DNA of 64,000 bases from Branchiostoma lanceolatum. Taxonomy: Eukaryota > Chordata > Leptocardii > Amphioxiformes > Branchiostomatidae. The stretch is taken from positions 15,990,410 through 16,054,409 of the forward strand of contig NC_089724.1 in assembly GCF_035083965.1 (NCBI RefSeq), read 5' to 3'. Below are positions 1-12,700 of this stretch, piece by piece. Positions within the stretch are counted from its first letter, which is position 1, and the number at the start of each line of letters is the position of its first letter. The translations under genes and the position numbers were made by a program. The notes below the pieces were generated by a model that had not been told where the DNA came from, ran no database searches, and worked only from the letters and a program-made list of their open reading frames with translations.

Positions 1-232
1 TGATAAAGCTCAAACCTTACTGTGCCCAGGCTAGTTTTTCTAGCAGTTTAAACAATAGCTACATGCATATAATTTATGTATATTGCCACAGGGGTTTATA
101 ATCACATGAATTCAGCATTTGCAATGTTTGAAATGACATGAGGTTTCCATGGCCAACTTTTGAAAAGTAAGCATTTTTGTATATTTAACAAGATTCTATT
201 TTACAAGTGAGTCAACCAATCACAGGTGTGCC

Positions 233-3200
233 TTACTTGATGAGTTTAGCCATGAGGTTTTTGTAGTCTGTGTGATGGTCCTTCAGGTATTTGTGTGTGG
301 AGGCTAGCGGAGGTGGAAGGGAGAAGTGCCAGAACTTGCCGATGAGTCTGGTGATGTTCTGCCGCTCGCCCTGCTGCCAAAAGTCGTACGCATTCCTGCT
401 CTGTATGGTTTAGAAATAAAAAGGTAAATTACATGATTGAACACAATACAATATTAATGTATTTAAAGAAGCCTGGAGGCTTTGATGTTAAGTCTACAAG
501 AACATATTACCAACTCAAATAGAATATTTATGTATCTAGATGCTGACATCACTTTTTTTGCTCAGAATAGAATGAAGACATTTGTATGGCAAGGACAAAC
601 TTAGCTGTACTTACCAGGAAGGCCTGAGGACTGTAGAAAGGATGGCTGTTGTTTTCTAGGATTGACAGCTGTCCAACAAGCTCCTCCACAAGCAGCTAAA
701 ACAAAAGTTTGAAGATGATATAGTTATGTACCGTTTTAGAGTATTCTAAGGATTACCAAACCGTTCTTACTTGTGCAAAGATTGTTAAGTATTTTCTTGC
801 CTTACTTCAGATTAGACCTAGAAAAGTTACTCCTTTAAATCAAATATATGTAATCAAATCAAACACCTTGTCAGTTTCACTATGTATCAATATTGCATAA
901 CCAGGTCACCTCAATGCATACATTAGTTGGACACATCATTTGAATGCTTGTGATGTAATGTTGATTCCCCCTACCTTAGCAGTAGACTTGGTGTTAGTTT
1001 CGTCCCTTATGAGTCGTGTGTACTGCAGATGTCTCTCCTGGCTCAGTCCAAACGCCTGCCTCACCAACTCACACAGGGCCTCAGGCTGCACAGGAGACGT
1101 CAACTTATCCTCGTCCGAACTCCCACCTCCTGAACCTTGACCTGTTGACCCCTTCCGTGTTGACCTTTGACTTTCAGACCCTTGGGTTTGGGGGTCAGAG
1201 TTTGGAAGAGGAGAGGAGGGGATGGGGGTGAGGGTGGGCTTGTGGGGGAACTGGAACTTACGTTGTGATGAGGGGGAAGGGGTGTGGGGTGTGGATGGGG
1301 GGTCAGGGGCACTGAGCACCGGAAACTGGGCACAGACCAGGGCAACTTTATAGAGGCGAAACTCCTGGAGGGGGTGAAAAATACACACACGTAGCAGTAT
1401 GCAAACACAGCAGGGATTGTTTGAATATTCAAATCTGGGAGAAGAAGAATACATAATAATCATAAAAATTTCCAAATATACCTATAAGAAACAAGTCATC
1501 TAGAAATAAACCTGTTATTTGGTGTCATGACTTCTAATGAGCATGTCTTTCAAATTTAATATTGACAAAGATTCTTGCCAATGTAGGGCAGGTCAACTTA
1601 AAGCTCCCATTCTCCTAAGAGACCACACTTGCTAAAAGAATGTTAATCTTGTCTAAATGTATGTTAATGTACGATGAAAGTAAAGAGTTATTTGACACAA
1701 TGTTACCCTACCTTGTCACTGAGGTGTCTATGGGAAATGCGGACTCCCCCTTTTGTTGCTGACATAGCACCTACATACGGTGACAAGAAAGCGTTGATCA
1801 GTGCATTTAGCTAATGTTACATTTTTAGGCATTTTCCTCAATAATACAAACTGTGTATTACTAAACATCATACACCTCTTTTATTCTCTGAGATCTAAAC
1901 ATGACCAATTGATATCAAACAATCAAGTAAATAAACAAAGGCTTGAGAAATACACTGAAGAAAAGGGGTCAGTTGGGTCAAAGTTCAATCATACATATAT
2001 CAACATGTGTTCTATTTGCTTGTCCAATATATTTTTTTACCATACATGATTAAAAAGATTGCTGACCTTCCTCTAGACTGCCATCCCCATCTTGTTTCAC
2101 CTGAATAAGAGAAAATTATCTATTTTGGTAAAACAAAGCTATACATTTTATAAGACAAGAAGTACTGTAACAAAATCTGACCAAAAAATACTGAATTTGC
2201 TTAACAAACTTTGAAAACTGGTAGCTAAATCTTAACAAGACTACCAGTAACTGTCACATGGCGTGTCACTGTCACTCGTTCCATATATGTACCTCTTTGA
2301 TTTGGGCCTCTGCAGGTTTTACATACACACATCTTTTCTCATACTGAAGCACACCTCAAGTCATTTTTACAAAGTCTGGTGCACTCTTTAATGTTCTTAA
2401 GCTTAATGTTCTCCTAAAACACAGGAGTGACAGCTCACAACATCACCCAAGTTTGTGACCCGGTACAGCAAGAACATATAACCTACTCAAATACTTGCAT
2501 GCTTACATATAACCTACTCAAATACTTGCATGCAACAATTTACCTTGCATCTATGCAATACAATTGTGACCTTGTATACCAGAAAGAAATATAGACTTAG
2601 TCAATGTACTCACTACTCTCATATGGCTGAAGACGGTCTGTCTGCCTGCTAAACTCATGCAACAACGTCGACTTCTGCAGGGAAGAAAAAGGACAATACA
2701 AAACACTTTGACACACCTTGCAAACTACCTCAACACATATCTATACGACCTGTTCTTAACTTGCCAAATCAAACATATAGTGACCAGTGAGCCAGGGCGT
2801 CACGTTGGCAAAACATACATGACCTATTTTCAATAGAACCATTAACCAATACACTATCAATTAAATCATACCTTGAATGTCCAGTTTTCATAGTGACTTG
2901 CATGAAGTATCATCTAGTGCTCTCAATAGACTAAGATGTTTAATTGGATAACAGCGTCAATCCAGGAATGATAGTATACCTCAGAGTAAAGCTACGTCAG
3001 CATTCCTTTTATTTGGTCAACAAATTGACCTTTGTTTCATGTTGCAATTTTACTAGTTTTTAAAACAAAGACGAAGAAGGCCTAGGATTTGCAAGTGACC
3101 CTTAGATCATCATAAAAATAAAGGAATACACTTACTCAAGGTTTTTAAAGTAGTTGTGAATGTTCTTCAAGGTCTGTGCATGTCTATGCAATGACAAAGA

Positions 3201-6200
3201 GAAAGAAAGAGATTATTTACACATGGGAAAGCCACTGACACCTGCAGAGTCTTGTGGTTAAAGAAATAATTATGTAATTAAAACGTAGCCGATTCTTTAT
3301 AGAATATCACATCACACAAAGTAGACAAAGTAGGAAAAACTTTAAATTTGTGATTTCAAATGGAAACATTTGCAATGCCTGAAAAAGGAAATGGTGGTTA
3401 GTTCTCAGGCTTGATAATGTGTAAGTAATCCAACAGAGACAAATGACCACAGGCCAGACACAAATATTGAATATCCTATCACACAATTTAAAAGTGCATT
3501 GTGTTTTCATCAAACAAATCTATTCTACAACTTCTGTCCTTCAGTTCAAAGTTTGCAGTAGTTTACAAAGTTATAATGAACATTCATAATGTTTTGTTTG
3601 TTACAGTTCTTATGTGTACATAGAACCCAGCTGTGACCTTTGACCAGTAGTGATACTCAGGGCAGTAGAGGACAGTCACCTTTGGATTCTAGTTAGTTAT
3701 TAGTAAGTACCTGCATGCATAAATCACTATGTTGCCCCATGGCAAACAATCTCCAATTGTTGAGTGTAACATACACATATTTAGTGTGCCAATTACTGGA
3801 CTTTGGTAACATTTAATGTATAGGATCAGGTTAGGTGTTAGAATCACAGTATAAATGACATGATAAAACAAAACAGAAGAAGCATAACAGGCTGGCGTCA
3901 CCTGTTAAGTTGAAAACGAAAGTTAGAGTTTCCCTAAAAATGATTGTCATACATCTTTACTTCTACAGGAAGAATAAACAGTGACTTTTTTACATATTCA
4001 GATTCATCAACAGGTTGATGTTGGCTGCCAAACTCAAAGAACATTTTGTATCTGTCTATCTCACAATGCAACAAATTAAAGATGTCATAGGATTTATGAT
4101 CTTTGATAAATAATGATTTGTTACAAGGTTTTGATATAAAAAAAACACACTTTAAGATGGTATCTGATTCTGAACACTTTCTGGCAAAGATACTAAAATG
4201 ATGACAATTATAAGACATGTACACCGAGAATGATATACATTGTATACAACATATTGTACCTACATAGTAATATTACATGTATTACATTATGGGGGAAGGA
4301 GGGTGGTAATCTTTTAGCTAAGTCCTACAAACAGTGTGACTATCACCACTAGCATATTCTAAATATACATACCTAGATTGAATTTGAGGAAAAAAATTTA
4401 TAAATCACTAACATACCATAAGCTTGAGATGTATGAAACTGGCAAAACTCTTAATCTTATGTAACAAATGACAATGCTCCTGACCTAATGCATGTAGCTA
4501 CTTTGTCAATCATCAAAATCACAGAAATTTATTTCTGGACAACAAAACACTTCACATACATGTATTATTGTTGTAGCAACAATCATGACTCCTGATTGGC
4601 CACCATTAGTCATGTGACGTGTTAAGCCTGCTAGACACTATCTTCTTTCCCATCAACTAATCCAATTAACACTTAAACTCCATATTCATAGAAACTGTTT
4701 AAAAACACTTACTGTATAAGCTGACCTCCTACTCCAGCAGCTTGTTCCCAGGGCCCACTTGTTCCCGGGTCAGCTACCATGCCCATGCCTTCTTCCCGAC
4801 TCCATGCATCTGTCTCACTGTAGAAAAGGAAAATATGATTATGAATCTACAGTTAGCAACAAGAGCTATATACCACTCAAAAATCATGGCCATAGCACGT
4901 CCAGAACACGAGATATCAAACCGGACGCTTCACTGCAGTACCAGAACAAGCCAATAGGGGGCCCGGCCGCCCAAAATCTAATCATTTCGAGGTCCTGCTC
5001 ACATACGAAATATCAAGATAATCTGGCCTGAGGGCTGGCCTGACCAATCATATTATTGTAGAGGGAAGAAATGAATAGTTGACATCTACAGGACTATAAC
5101 TTACAGGGAATAGCTGAAAAAAAAGAGGAAGAGTTTTGAATAGAGGCCTTCTGACTCCAGGATGACATGGATGAGTTAGGCAGAGTTTTGAAAGCTTAAC
5201 ATTCTGTAGTGTAATTAGTTTCATCTCAACAATGCTAGTTGTCATTGGCTCCAGTGTACACGTCTTTAGACTTGATATTTGCTAATATTGCCATCTATTT
5301 TGTTGACGTGGTCGAAGAATGACAATTGTTCTTGTCTTAACTCTTCTCGCCTCTCTCACACACCTTCCTCTCCTTTCTTGGATCGATCTGCAAACTCTGC
5401 AGGATGGTTTTCAAGAGTTTGCTACATTTCATCCAGGTTGTTAACTGTACTAGTAGTGCCTTGTGTACTACTTTCCAAGCAGAGCTTTGGCTCCAGCTGG
5501 TTTTTGACGTGTTTTTAGGCTTTTTTGTCAGGCCTTTCATGTTGTTCCATTTTCTTTAATGGCTTGGTGACATAAAAATGGGACAAAATAGAAAGCCTGA
5601 CAAAACGTAAAGGTTAAGCAGTCATCCTCAATTGAGGTAAAGCATGATGCTTTTTCAAGTAGCTAGTGGTAGTGCAATGCGGCTTCGCCACGGCTCACGT
5701 TTTTGGCCAGGCACACCGGGTCACCCCTACTCTTCTCGATAAGTGTGACTGTTGAGTTCTTTTACGTCAAGGTTTGACGCTTGAGGCTTACGCCCGAAGC
5801 TCTCTCATACAGGGGGCCGCCGGCTTTATGACACCATCCGAAATGACGAATGCAATCCCTTACAGCATGTCCAAGCTCGAGAGTGTACATGCCTAAAATT
5901 CAGTAAAAACATGTCAAAGACCAGCCGGAGTCCAACCTCTGCTTGGAGAGTACTTGTGTACCAGTTTTGTGCCATGAGGTTATATGAGGGCCTGCATGCC
6001 CCTTTTACGTAGAGCGTAATCGGCCGTTTTGATTTTACGTCGAGCGTTGCCGACCACTCCATAATTTAGCGTAGAGCGTAGGGGTGGCTTTCTGAATTTA
6101 GCGTAGAGCGTAGGGAGGCTTTCTGAATTTAGCGTATTACGTAGCCGGCCCTCCGAATTTAGCGTAGAGCGTTGTCGGGACCACCCCATGCAGGCCCTCT

Positions 6201-7897
6201 TATATTCTACAGTTTCCTGTATCAAATTGATTGATGGCATGTCATGCCTTAATATTCTCAGGGAGATCAATCAGCCTTTCTTGACCAGTCTTGACAACCT
6301 TTACATTTGCCTGGTTGCAAGAATGTGTAGGAGTTGTTTCAAATGAGTGGGCCTACTACCTTGGGACTAAGAATAGGGACCCAGCAAGGCCCTTGAGTTC
6401 TCGGCTTTGACAGCTAATACTGATTTGTAACAGGAGTTCTTTGTCTTGACTTAGAAGTCAGGGCAAGCCTGCTGCAGTATTATAATCAGCTGTTGCATGG
6501 GACTTCTGCTAAGCGCATGCAGGTGTTCAACTTTACTCTTTCATACATTGCTTATCAACTTGAGGTAAGTCAACTTGTAAAGTTCCCCTTTGTATGGTTA
6601 GTAGCTTTTCTTCCTTCTTCTTTTTAGTTATGATAAGATATAGTTCTCAAAGCCTGTCACTTATATAATTCCATCCTTCTGAATCAGGCCAATGGGCTTG
6701 GTACATGATTCTCTGTTGCAGGAATTTTGGTGGTGGCTTGGATGTGCGAACATTGATTGAAGATTAAAAAAGTTAACCTACCACCACTTGCTAACATTAC
6801 AATGTTTATAGAATGCAACTTCATGTTCAGTTCTTGCAGTAACTTCATTCCATACCCCGTCAAAATGCTGACTTTTGTGACTGCATAAAAAGCCAATTTG
6901 ATGTGCATTGTATCTTCATACAAAAACAAGGAGTCCAAAGCACGGTACTTTCAAATGTTGCCTTTTTTTCTAGGCATCTGAACTGTCGGTCATTATCTAA
7001 CAGGACGCTGTCCTATAGCACTGTGGTGAGTGTTATTGGGTGCACCGACAACTACCAGATGTGGGGACATAACTTTGCGGTAGACTGGGAAAGGGGGTTA
7101 ATTACATTCTAGTGGTGCCAAAGTTCAACACTTTATAGCATACAACAATAAAATGTCTGCTTCAATGGTCAGGGTTTTATAACAGATAAAGTAAAGCAAT
7201 ATCTGCATGCTGCTATTGACATCCTGTCATTTGAGCGAAGAACAGTCTTATCGACAGGAAGCACAGGAATAGGTTTTTAACCTCCAATCAAAGGATCAGT
7301 GCAACGGCTCAGGGGGTTACTAAGGCTCAGCGGATAGAGTGGCGACCTTGCAAGCTAGAGGTCGGGAGTTCAATCCCTGACCCAGGCATTCTGTTTCTTA
7401 GAGACATTCTTTATTATTGTTTTTGCACAATTTTACAGGATCATCCTTAGAATTAGGGTTAGGTTTGACACTGAATCATGAGGTGTTACTCACCTTAATC
7501 ACAATATTACATGTATCAAAGGAAATGTCTGTCATCCTGTCATGACAATAATGTCAAAATACAATTATATATTAAGGTCTCATTCGTGAGTTTTTTTCTC
7601 CCCATAGACTTCTATGTTATAACAGGAACATCCTGTCAATAGTGCAAAAAAAGTGTTAAAACATTCTGTCATGGTGCCCTAAAAATTTCTATTTAAAAAT
7701 CCTGTCAGTTTTGTAAAATGAATTCTTATGGATAGGAACACCCTGTCATCAATAGCCTTGGTCCAACATGAATTTTAAGTCGTACCGTACCTTGCAAGAA
7801 GTTGAGAGAAAACCTCGCTTGCTCCAAGGACATCTTTGGCTGCGGAAATGTTCACATCTTCATCGTTCACTGGTGTTGCAACGTCTCTGCTTGCCAT
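233..7897 (-). CDS. Uncharacterised protein of about 350 aa, nine coding exons
   Basis: I do not recognise this protein. Coding exons in transcription order are 7791-7897, 4713-4817, 3136-3183, 2614-2674, 2067-2100, 1712-1770, 975-1364, 615-695 and 233-400. All introns are GT-AG, and the joined length of 1053 nt keeps one frame from ATG (7897-7895, context GCCATGGCA) to TAA (235-233). The protein starts MASRDVATPVNDEDVNISAA. A helical-looking stretch follows (QLIQHAQTLKNIHNYFKNLE), then a segment containing HRHLSDKEFRLYKVALVCAQ. Exon 7 (residues about 139-268) holds a Pro/Ser/Thr-rich linker and the acidic patch GGGSSDEDK. The aromatic/basic C-terminus (AYDFWQQGERQNITRLIGKF) ends in MAKLIK. 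There is no signal peptide or membrane segment, so an intracellular role is likely, possibly as a scaffold or subunit, but no function can be assigned. It is divergent from the gene starting at 9720. The exon chain is strongly supported by phase; exon 4713-4817 has the least certain acceptor. Confidence 0.75.
5619..5830 (+). repeat. Dispersed repeat, copy 1 (partly shared with 14081-14155)
   Basis: The segment starts GTCATCCTCAATTGAGGTAA and runs through GTGCAATGCGGCTTCGCCAC. About 70 bp of it, in the same order, recurs at 14081-14155 inside an intron of the next gene. Only copy 1 carries the GC-richer extension to about 5830, ending near GGCCGCCGGCTTTATGACAC. Two copies in introns of unrelated genes show that it is an interspersed repeat. 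The class (SINE or MITE) cannot be told from two partial copies. Confidence 0.55.
5981..6204. mobile_element. Short TIR element with an internal tandem array
   Basis: The left end TATATGAGGGCCTGCATG (5981-5998) is matched in inverse orientation at 6187-6204 (CATGCAGGCCCTCTTATA), with one mismatch over 18 bp. Between them lie about five imperfect units of 35-40 bp built around TTTAGCGTAGAGCGTAG. There is no coding capacity. Terminal inverted repeats around a tandem array fit a non-autonomous, MITE-like element; the superfamily cannot be assigned. Confidence 0.55.
7313..7386 (+). repeat. tRNA-like sequence (tRNA pseudogene or SINE head)
   Basis: The sequence has a box-A-like AAGGCTCAGCGGATAGAG, an anticodon-arm-like CCTTGCAAGCTAGAGG and a box-B/T-arm GGGAGTTCAATCCCTGAC in the correct order and spacing for a tRNA. 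The acceptor stem is not convincingly paired, and the D and T loops depart from consensus, so a working tRNA is unlikely. The order resembles the tRNA-derived head of a SINE. Confidence 0.45.
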
Positions 7898-9719
7898 GGC
7901 GACACATAAGTCAACAGCTCGCCAGTTTTATGACTCCGAAAACTAAAGATAAGATACGATAGTTAGCTGCGGACACTTCCGCATTTTGCCCCCCTCCCCC
8001 TTACCCAGTCCAAATCATATGGTTCAAATTATAACCGCAGCGTTGTCAAACGACGGAGATTACAAGAAAAACTTGTGACCATTTTTCCATACCAGGTCCA
8101 ATTGACCTGAACACGGCAAAGACCTTTGAACGACTTACGTCAGACGAAAGTTGCGACAAACAACTAGAACGAAAACTTGTCCCCGCCATCTTTGTTTTGA
8201 TCGTCATATGACTGTTCACGTGACGATTTTGTTGACAGTCACAAACAAAATCATTTCTGTGATAATGGATTTTATAAAAATTATAATAACAGGTCCTTTT
8301 TTGCGTTTTATGAAAAGAGTTTTCTCATCTTTGTAAACGTCAAAATTTACAAATTTGACCTTTGACCCAAAACATGTGACAAGTTTGAAGGCGCGTGGCG
8401 ATGTGAGAAAGTTCGATCAGAAAGTTTCAAAAGAGGTATTGCCTAAATTCCACTGTAACGTTAGTAGAATGAACTCTGATACTTAGATTGGTACCTTGTG
8501 ACAACATGATGATTGTATCTTCAAGACGAAAACGTTTTATTACCTTAAATTGGGACTTTTGGGATCGACGTATTATTGTTTTGATCAAAGAATGCCCAAG
8601 TTGTTTTGATGTGATGTGACATGTTCTGGCTTGTTTAGTCGGTGGATATTCTATCATGGCTACTGAATAGCAGTGTTTACATATTTTACGTAACTAAAAA
8701 AATAACATCATTTAGTCATGCGAATGATGTAATGATTTATTTCTTACAGCAATATTTCCTCCCATTTTGCTTTAATATAATATGGGTCTGAAATTCATAT
8801 TCAACATCATTTCCACTCTTATAATTCAAATGGCATCCTGAATTGAATAATTTGTATCTTACAATGTTCACTCCAAAGTTGAATATGTCACTGATATTAA
8901 AATTCTCATCATAAAGCACAAAGGTTTTAATAACCAAATGTCACTAAGATTATACTTTTAGCCTTTGAATGTCAAATGAATGATTGCATGCAACATGCAT
9001 TTCTGATGGATTAGAGATCAACAGAGTAAAGTGTACATTCTCTTCGATAGTTCAATCAAGTAAAAACCAAGTCCACCCAAGGACATTATATTGGACCTAT
9101 AGGTTGTCATGGTTATGTCCTTGGTGCTGAATGACTCATCTGTTGTAAAGTTTTATCTCTGAGGCTTTGCATGGTCTCAGAAGCACTTATGATTCATTTT
9201 CTAAGCAGGGCTAAAAAAAATCGGTGCATATGCACTTTTGTGCACCCAGAATTGGAGCTGTTCACTTAGATTTTATCTAAATTTTTCAAAGCTCAAAGCT
9301 GTGTTGGCAGTGTACATGTGGACATTGCGAGTGCCTCAAAGCAGCTTCCGCATTCCGCCTGCAAGTCTGGACAAGAGAGCTCTTTTTCATCTCTTACCAC
9401 TTTACTGACATTCTATTTTTTTTATGTTGTGCACCAGATGTTATTTCTGTGTACACAAAATTTTAGGTGGCTTGTGCCACTGCACCTTTTCCCAAAAATG
9501 AATTTCCCGCGCTGCTAAAGCAAATGCTGTGAGTACCTTACAGAATATTGGTTAGATATTTCATTACTATTCTCTATATTTTGTCTTCTTACATATGATT
9601 TCCCATGGTATACCTAATATCAGCTTCCTTATCTGTGTTCTCACTACAGTGAGCTTTTGGGTGGTTGCAAGCTTCCAGTCCTGACGTAATAGCTAGAACA
9701 TCGAACACACAAAAAAAAC
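7898..9719. promoter_or_regulatory. Shared upstream region of two divergent genes
   Basis: This 1.8-kb interval lies head-to-head between the start codons at 7897 (minus) and 9720 (plus) and must hold both 5' untranslated regions and promoters. The only concrete signal is an acceptor-like TCTCACTACAG about 70 bp before the 9720 ATG, which suggests a non-coding first exon upstream for the plus-strand gene. Both in-frame stops and the absence of long ORFs argue against coding. I see no clear TATA box. Confidence 0.4.
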
Positions 9720-12700
9720 ATGGAGGTTGTGGATCTAACAGATGCAGATCCAGACTGTTCCAGAGATGACATCCAGAAAAACGATGAGATACATTCAGAA
9801 TGCAGTGATTCTGAATCAACGGATGGAACACAGGTTTCATCATTGATGGAGGTCTGGGATGGAAGCCCAGAGTCAGGGCCGTCCTCATGTAGTGGGGAAA
9901 GTGCCACATCTAGTGTGGACAGGCTGCATGGATGTAAAGCAAAGCCAAGTGGTGTTGCACAGATGTACCAAACTGTGAAGGAGAGTAGCTGTACAGAAGT
10001 AAAATTGGAGCCTGACAAAGATGGTGACACACAGCAAGTCACAGGATCGTATAGCAAGGAAAGATCATTGAGGAAACATGCATCCCCAGATCCAAGCATG
10101 AAAAAAGGAGAATATGAACACAACTCTTGCAAATCTGGAGTTTTGGAAATAATAGATCTTACTGAAGAAGAAGAGGATAAAGAACCATCAGCATCTGAGG
10201 ATACTGCACAAAGGTTGATCAACAAGACAGGAGACAAGATTAATTCACCAACAAGTTCAGAGGCTGTCAGAAGTTCTACAGAACAGTGTTGTGTGACAAC
10301 AGCAGGCCCCTGTTTGGTAGACCTGACCAACTGCAACTCTGTACAAGCTGACGTAGTGGCAGGAATCAGTTCGGTTAGACAGGAAACTGTTTCAAATGTT
10401 GTAAGTGTCTCAGAGACAGAAGACCCATCTCTGAGCAAGACTGGCAAAGGCAAAGACAGTAAAACTTGTGGCGGTGGTAAAGAAAATCTGGTTAACAAGG
10501 ATGAAGATTTGGCAGCTCCAGAAACAGACCTAGATGACGAGGTGGCAGCCATACTGGACAAAGACAAAAGCCCAGATCCTTCCATGCAAAGTGCAGAATC
10601 CCAATCTGTAAGTTCCTGTAGTTCAGTCATGATCCTCAGCACTGAAAACAGCACCACTGTCTCCCCTTTCCATGCCATCACAGAAGATCCAGACTCAAAA
10701 ACCGCAACAGATCCAGTTGCTAGCAGTACTTTACTAGATGATGCATATTCACAGGATACAGATACGTTCGAACTAACTCTCCTTTGCTCAGAGTCTGGTT
10801 TGGGCAGCTCTGGTAATAATAGTAATCGTTCCAGTCCTACCATTGAATGGGAAGAGCCTGCAGCTTTAGATAAGAGTGAGGCGGTCAGCTTGGAAACAAC
10901 TTCCAGTTCCATGGGGGCATGCAATGATCCGTCTGTTGAGCTAGAAACAGGGCCGCTGGCTACCAATCTTCCCAACAGCCCTACAGCTTTATCTGCATGT
11001 AATGATTCAGCTGACCTACACAACACAGACACTGGTAACAGTAACAGCATGGTCAAGATTGATAGTGCTCAGTGTGAAAAAGACAACAAGGAAAGAAATG
11101 ACTCCCCTAGATCTCCTTCTGTAGAGTCAATGGATAAAACCCCAGCAAAACATGATAAAAAGGCTGATGTACAAGCATTACGTTCCTTGAGAATTAAAAG
11201 CACAATTTCACCCACAAGAGTCTTGGATCATTTGGATGCCAAAGAGACAGAATCGACTGACAAGCAGAACATGGTAGCCCAACCTGCTGTTCCAGACAAG
11301 TGTTCTGACAATTCATCTTGCACAGATTCTGATGATTCAGACACCGTCAAAGCCAACAGTACACAGTGTGAAAAAGACACTGGGGAAAGAATGCCATCTC
11401 CTCGGTCTGGACCCTCTGAAGATTTGATGGATAAAGTAGGAAATGATGAGAAATCAGGTTTACATACACTACGGTCCTTGAGAATTGAAAACAGTGTCTT
11501 GGATTCCAAAGAGACAGAATCGACTGACAAGCAAAACATGACATTCCAACCTGCTATTCCAGAGAAGTGTTCTGACAGTTCACCAACTTTGTCTGGCACA
11601 GATCCTGATAATGCTGACACCGTCAATGCCTTCAGTGCCCAGTGTGAAAGAGACAGCCAGGGGGGAAAGGCCCACCCAGGTTCTGGACTGTCTGAAGAAT
11701 TGATGGATAAAGTAGAGAATTATAAGAAAACAGGTGTTGTACAATCATTACTATCCTTAAGGGTGGAAACCACAAGTGTCTTGGACTCTCCAGACACAGA
11801 ATCAACTGAGGAGCAGAGCACAAGAGTCCAGCCTACTGTTCCCACTGATGAAGAATATGAACATCACTTGTTGGAGCAAGAGGTAGCCTTGGTGTTGGCC
11901 AGCATATGTGTTAGAATAAAGGACACTGAACCTACCAGGCTGGTGGAGGAAGGATCTTTGGTAAGCCCTAAAGATGCCACACAGAAGAATGAAGACACTC
12001 AGTCAGACTTGGAAGTACAAAACCACACTGTTGGGCAACAAGAAGATACCTTAGGTCATCACAGCCTACTGTCCCATGTTGATGCAGGAATAGATGAAAG
12101 CACGGGTATGGAAATCATGGAGTTGTATGAAGATAGCGCTGTGGCATTTGAAGCCCACTCACCAGTCAAAGATACTTCAACTATTGTGAGTATTGCATTG
12201 TCTCCCGTTCAACCAAAGTTTCCAACGTCACCTAAGAAACTGTCTTGTAATGCACAAGCAACAGCTTTGGGAACACTACATGTACCTTTGTGTAACAGCA
12301 GTTCTGAAGTTTCTCAAGTTGAGAATATAGAAGACAATGGAGTTGAGAAGCAGCCTGTACCATCTAGCTATTCTGAAACTTTGTCTTCAAACAAAACAGA
12401 TAACCATGGTGACCAAATTCAAAATGAGGAAAAGCTTCTTGAGACAGAAGATGTTGAAAAGATGGACCAAGGCCAACAAGATGAAAGTGTAAAACTACAA
12501 AAACAGGCAGTTCCAAATATGAAGGATGCAAAACTTGAGAAGAAAAATGGTACAGAAGAGATTGAAAGTCATGAACCATCAAAAGAAAAAATGCTACAAA
12601 GTACCAAGGACACCACAACTATATTAAACATTACATCATTTCCTGTGCAGCCAAGATCTTCAACGTCACCTAAGAAACTGTCTTGTGACACACAACCAAC

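Larger units (their letters stand above)
4818..7790 (-). other. Large first intron of the 233-7897 gene
   Basis: This 2.97-kb intron contains no supported exon. It holds a GC-rich block at about 4895-5035 that looks like a dispersed repeat, a repeat at 5619-5830 that recurs at 14081-14155, a TIR element at 5981-6204 and a tRNA-like sequence at 7313-7386. Between about 7170 and 7760 the short string CCTGTCA recurs several times, without clear periodicity. Confidence 0.6.

Noticed and set aside
7313..7386. Functional tRNA gene
   Set aside because: Box A and box B are degenerate and the acceptor stem does not pair; kept only as a tRNA-like repeat.
9644..11056. 470-codon minus-strand ORF opposite the Ski-like exon 1
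   Set aside because: Shadow of a Ser/Asp/Glu-rich coding exon; the plus strand gives the SUMO motifs and consistent splicing.
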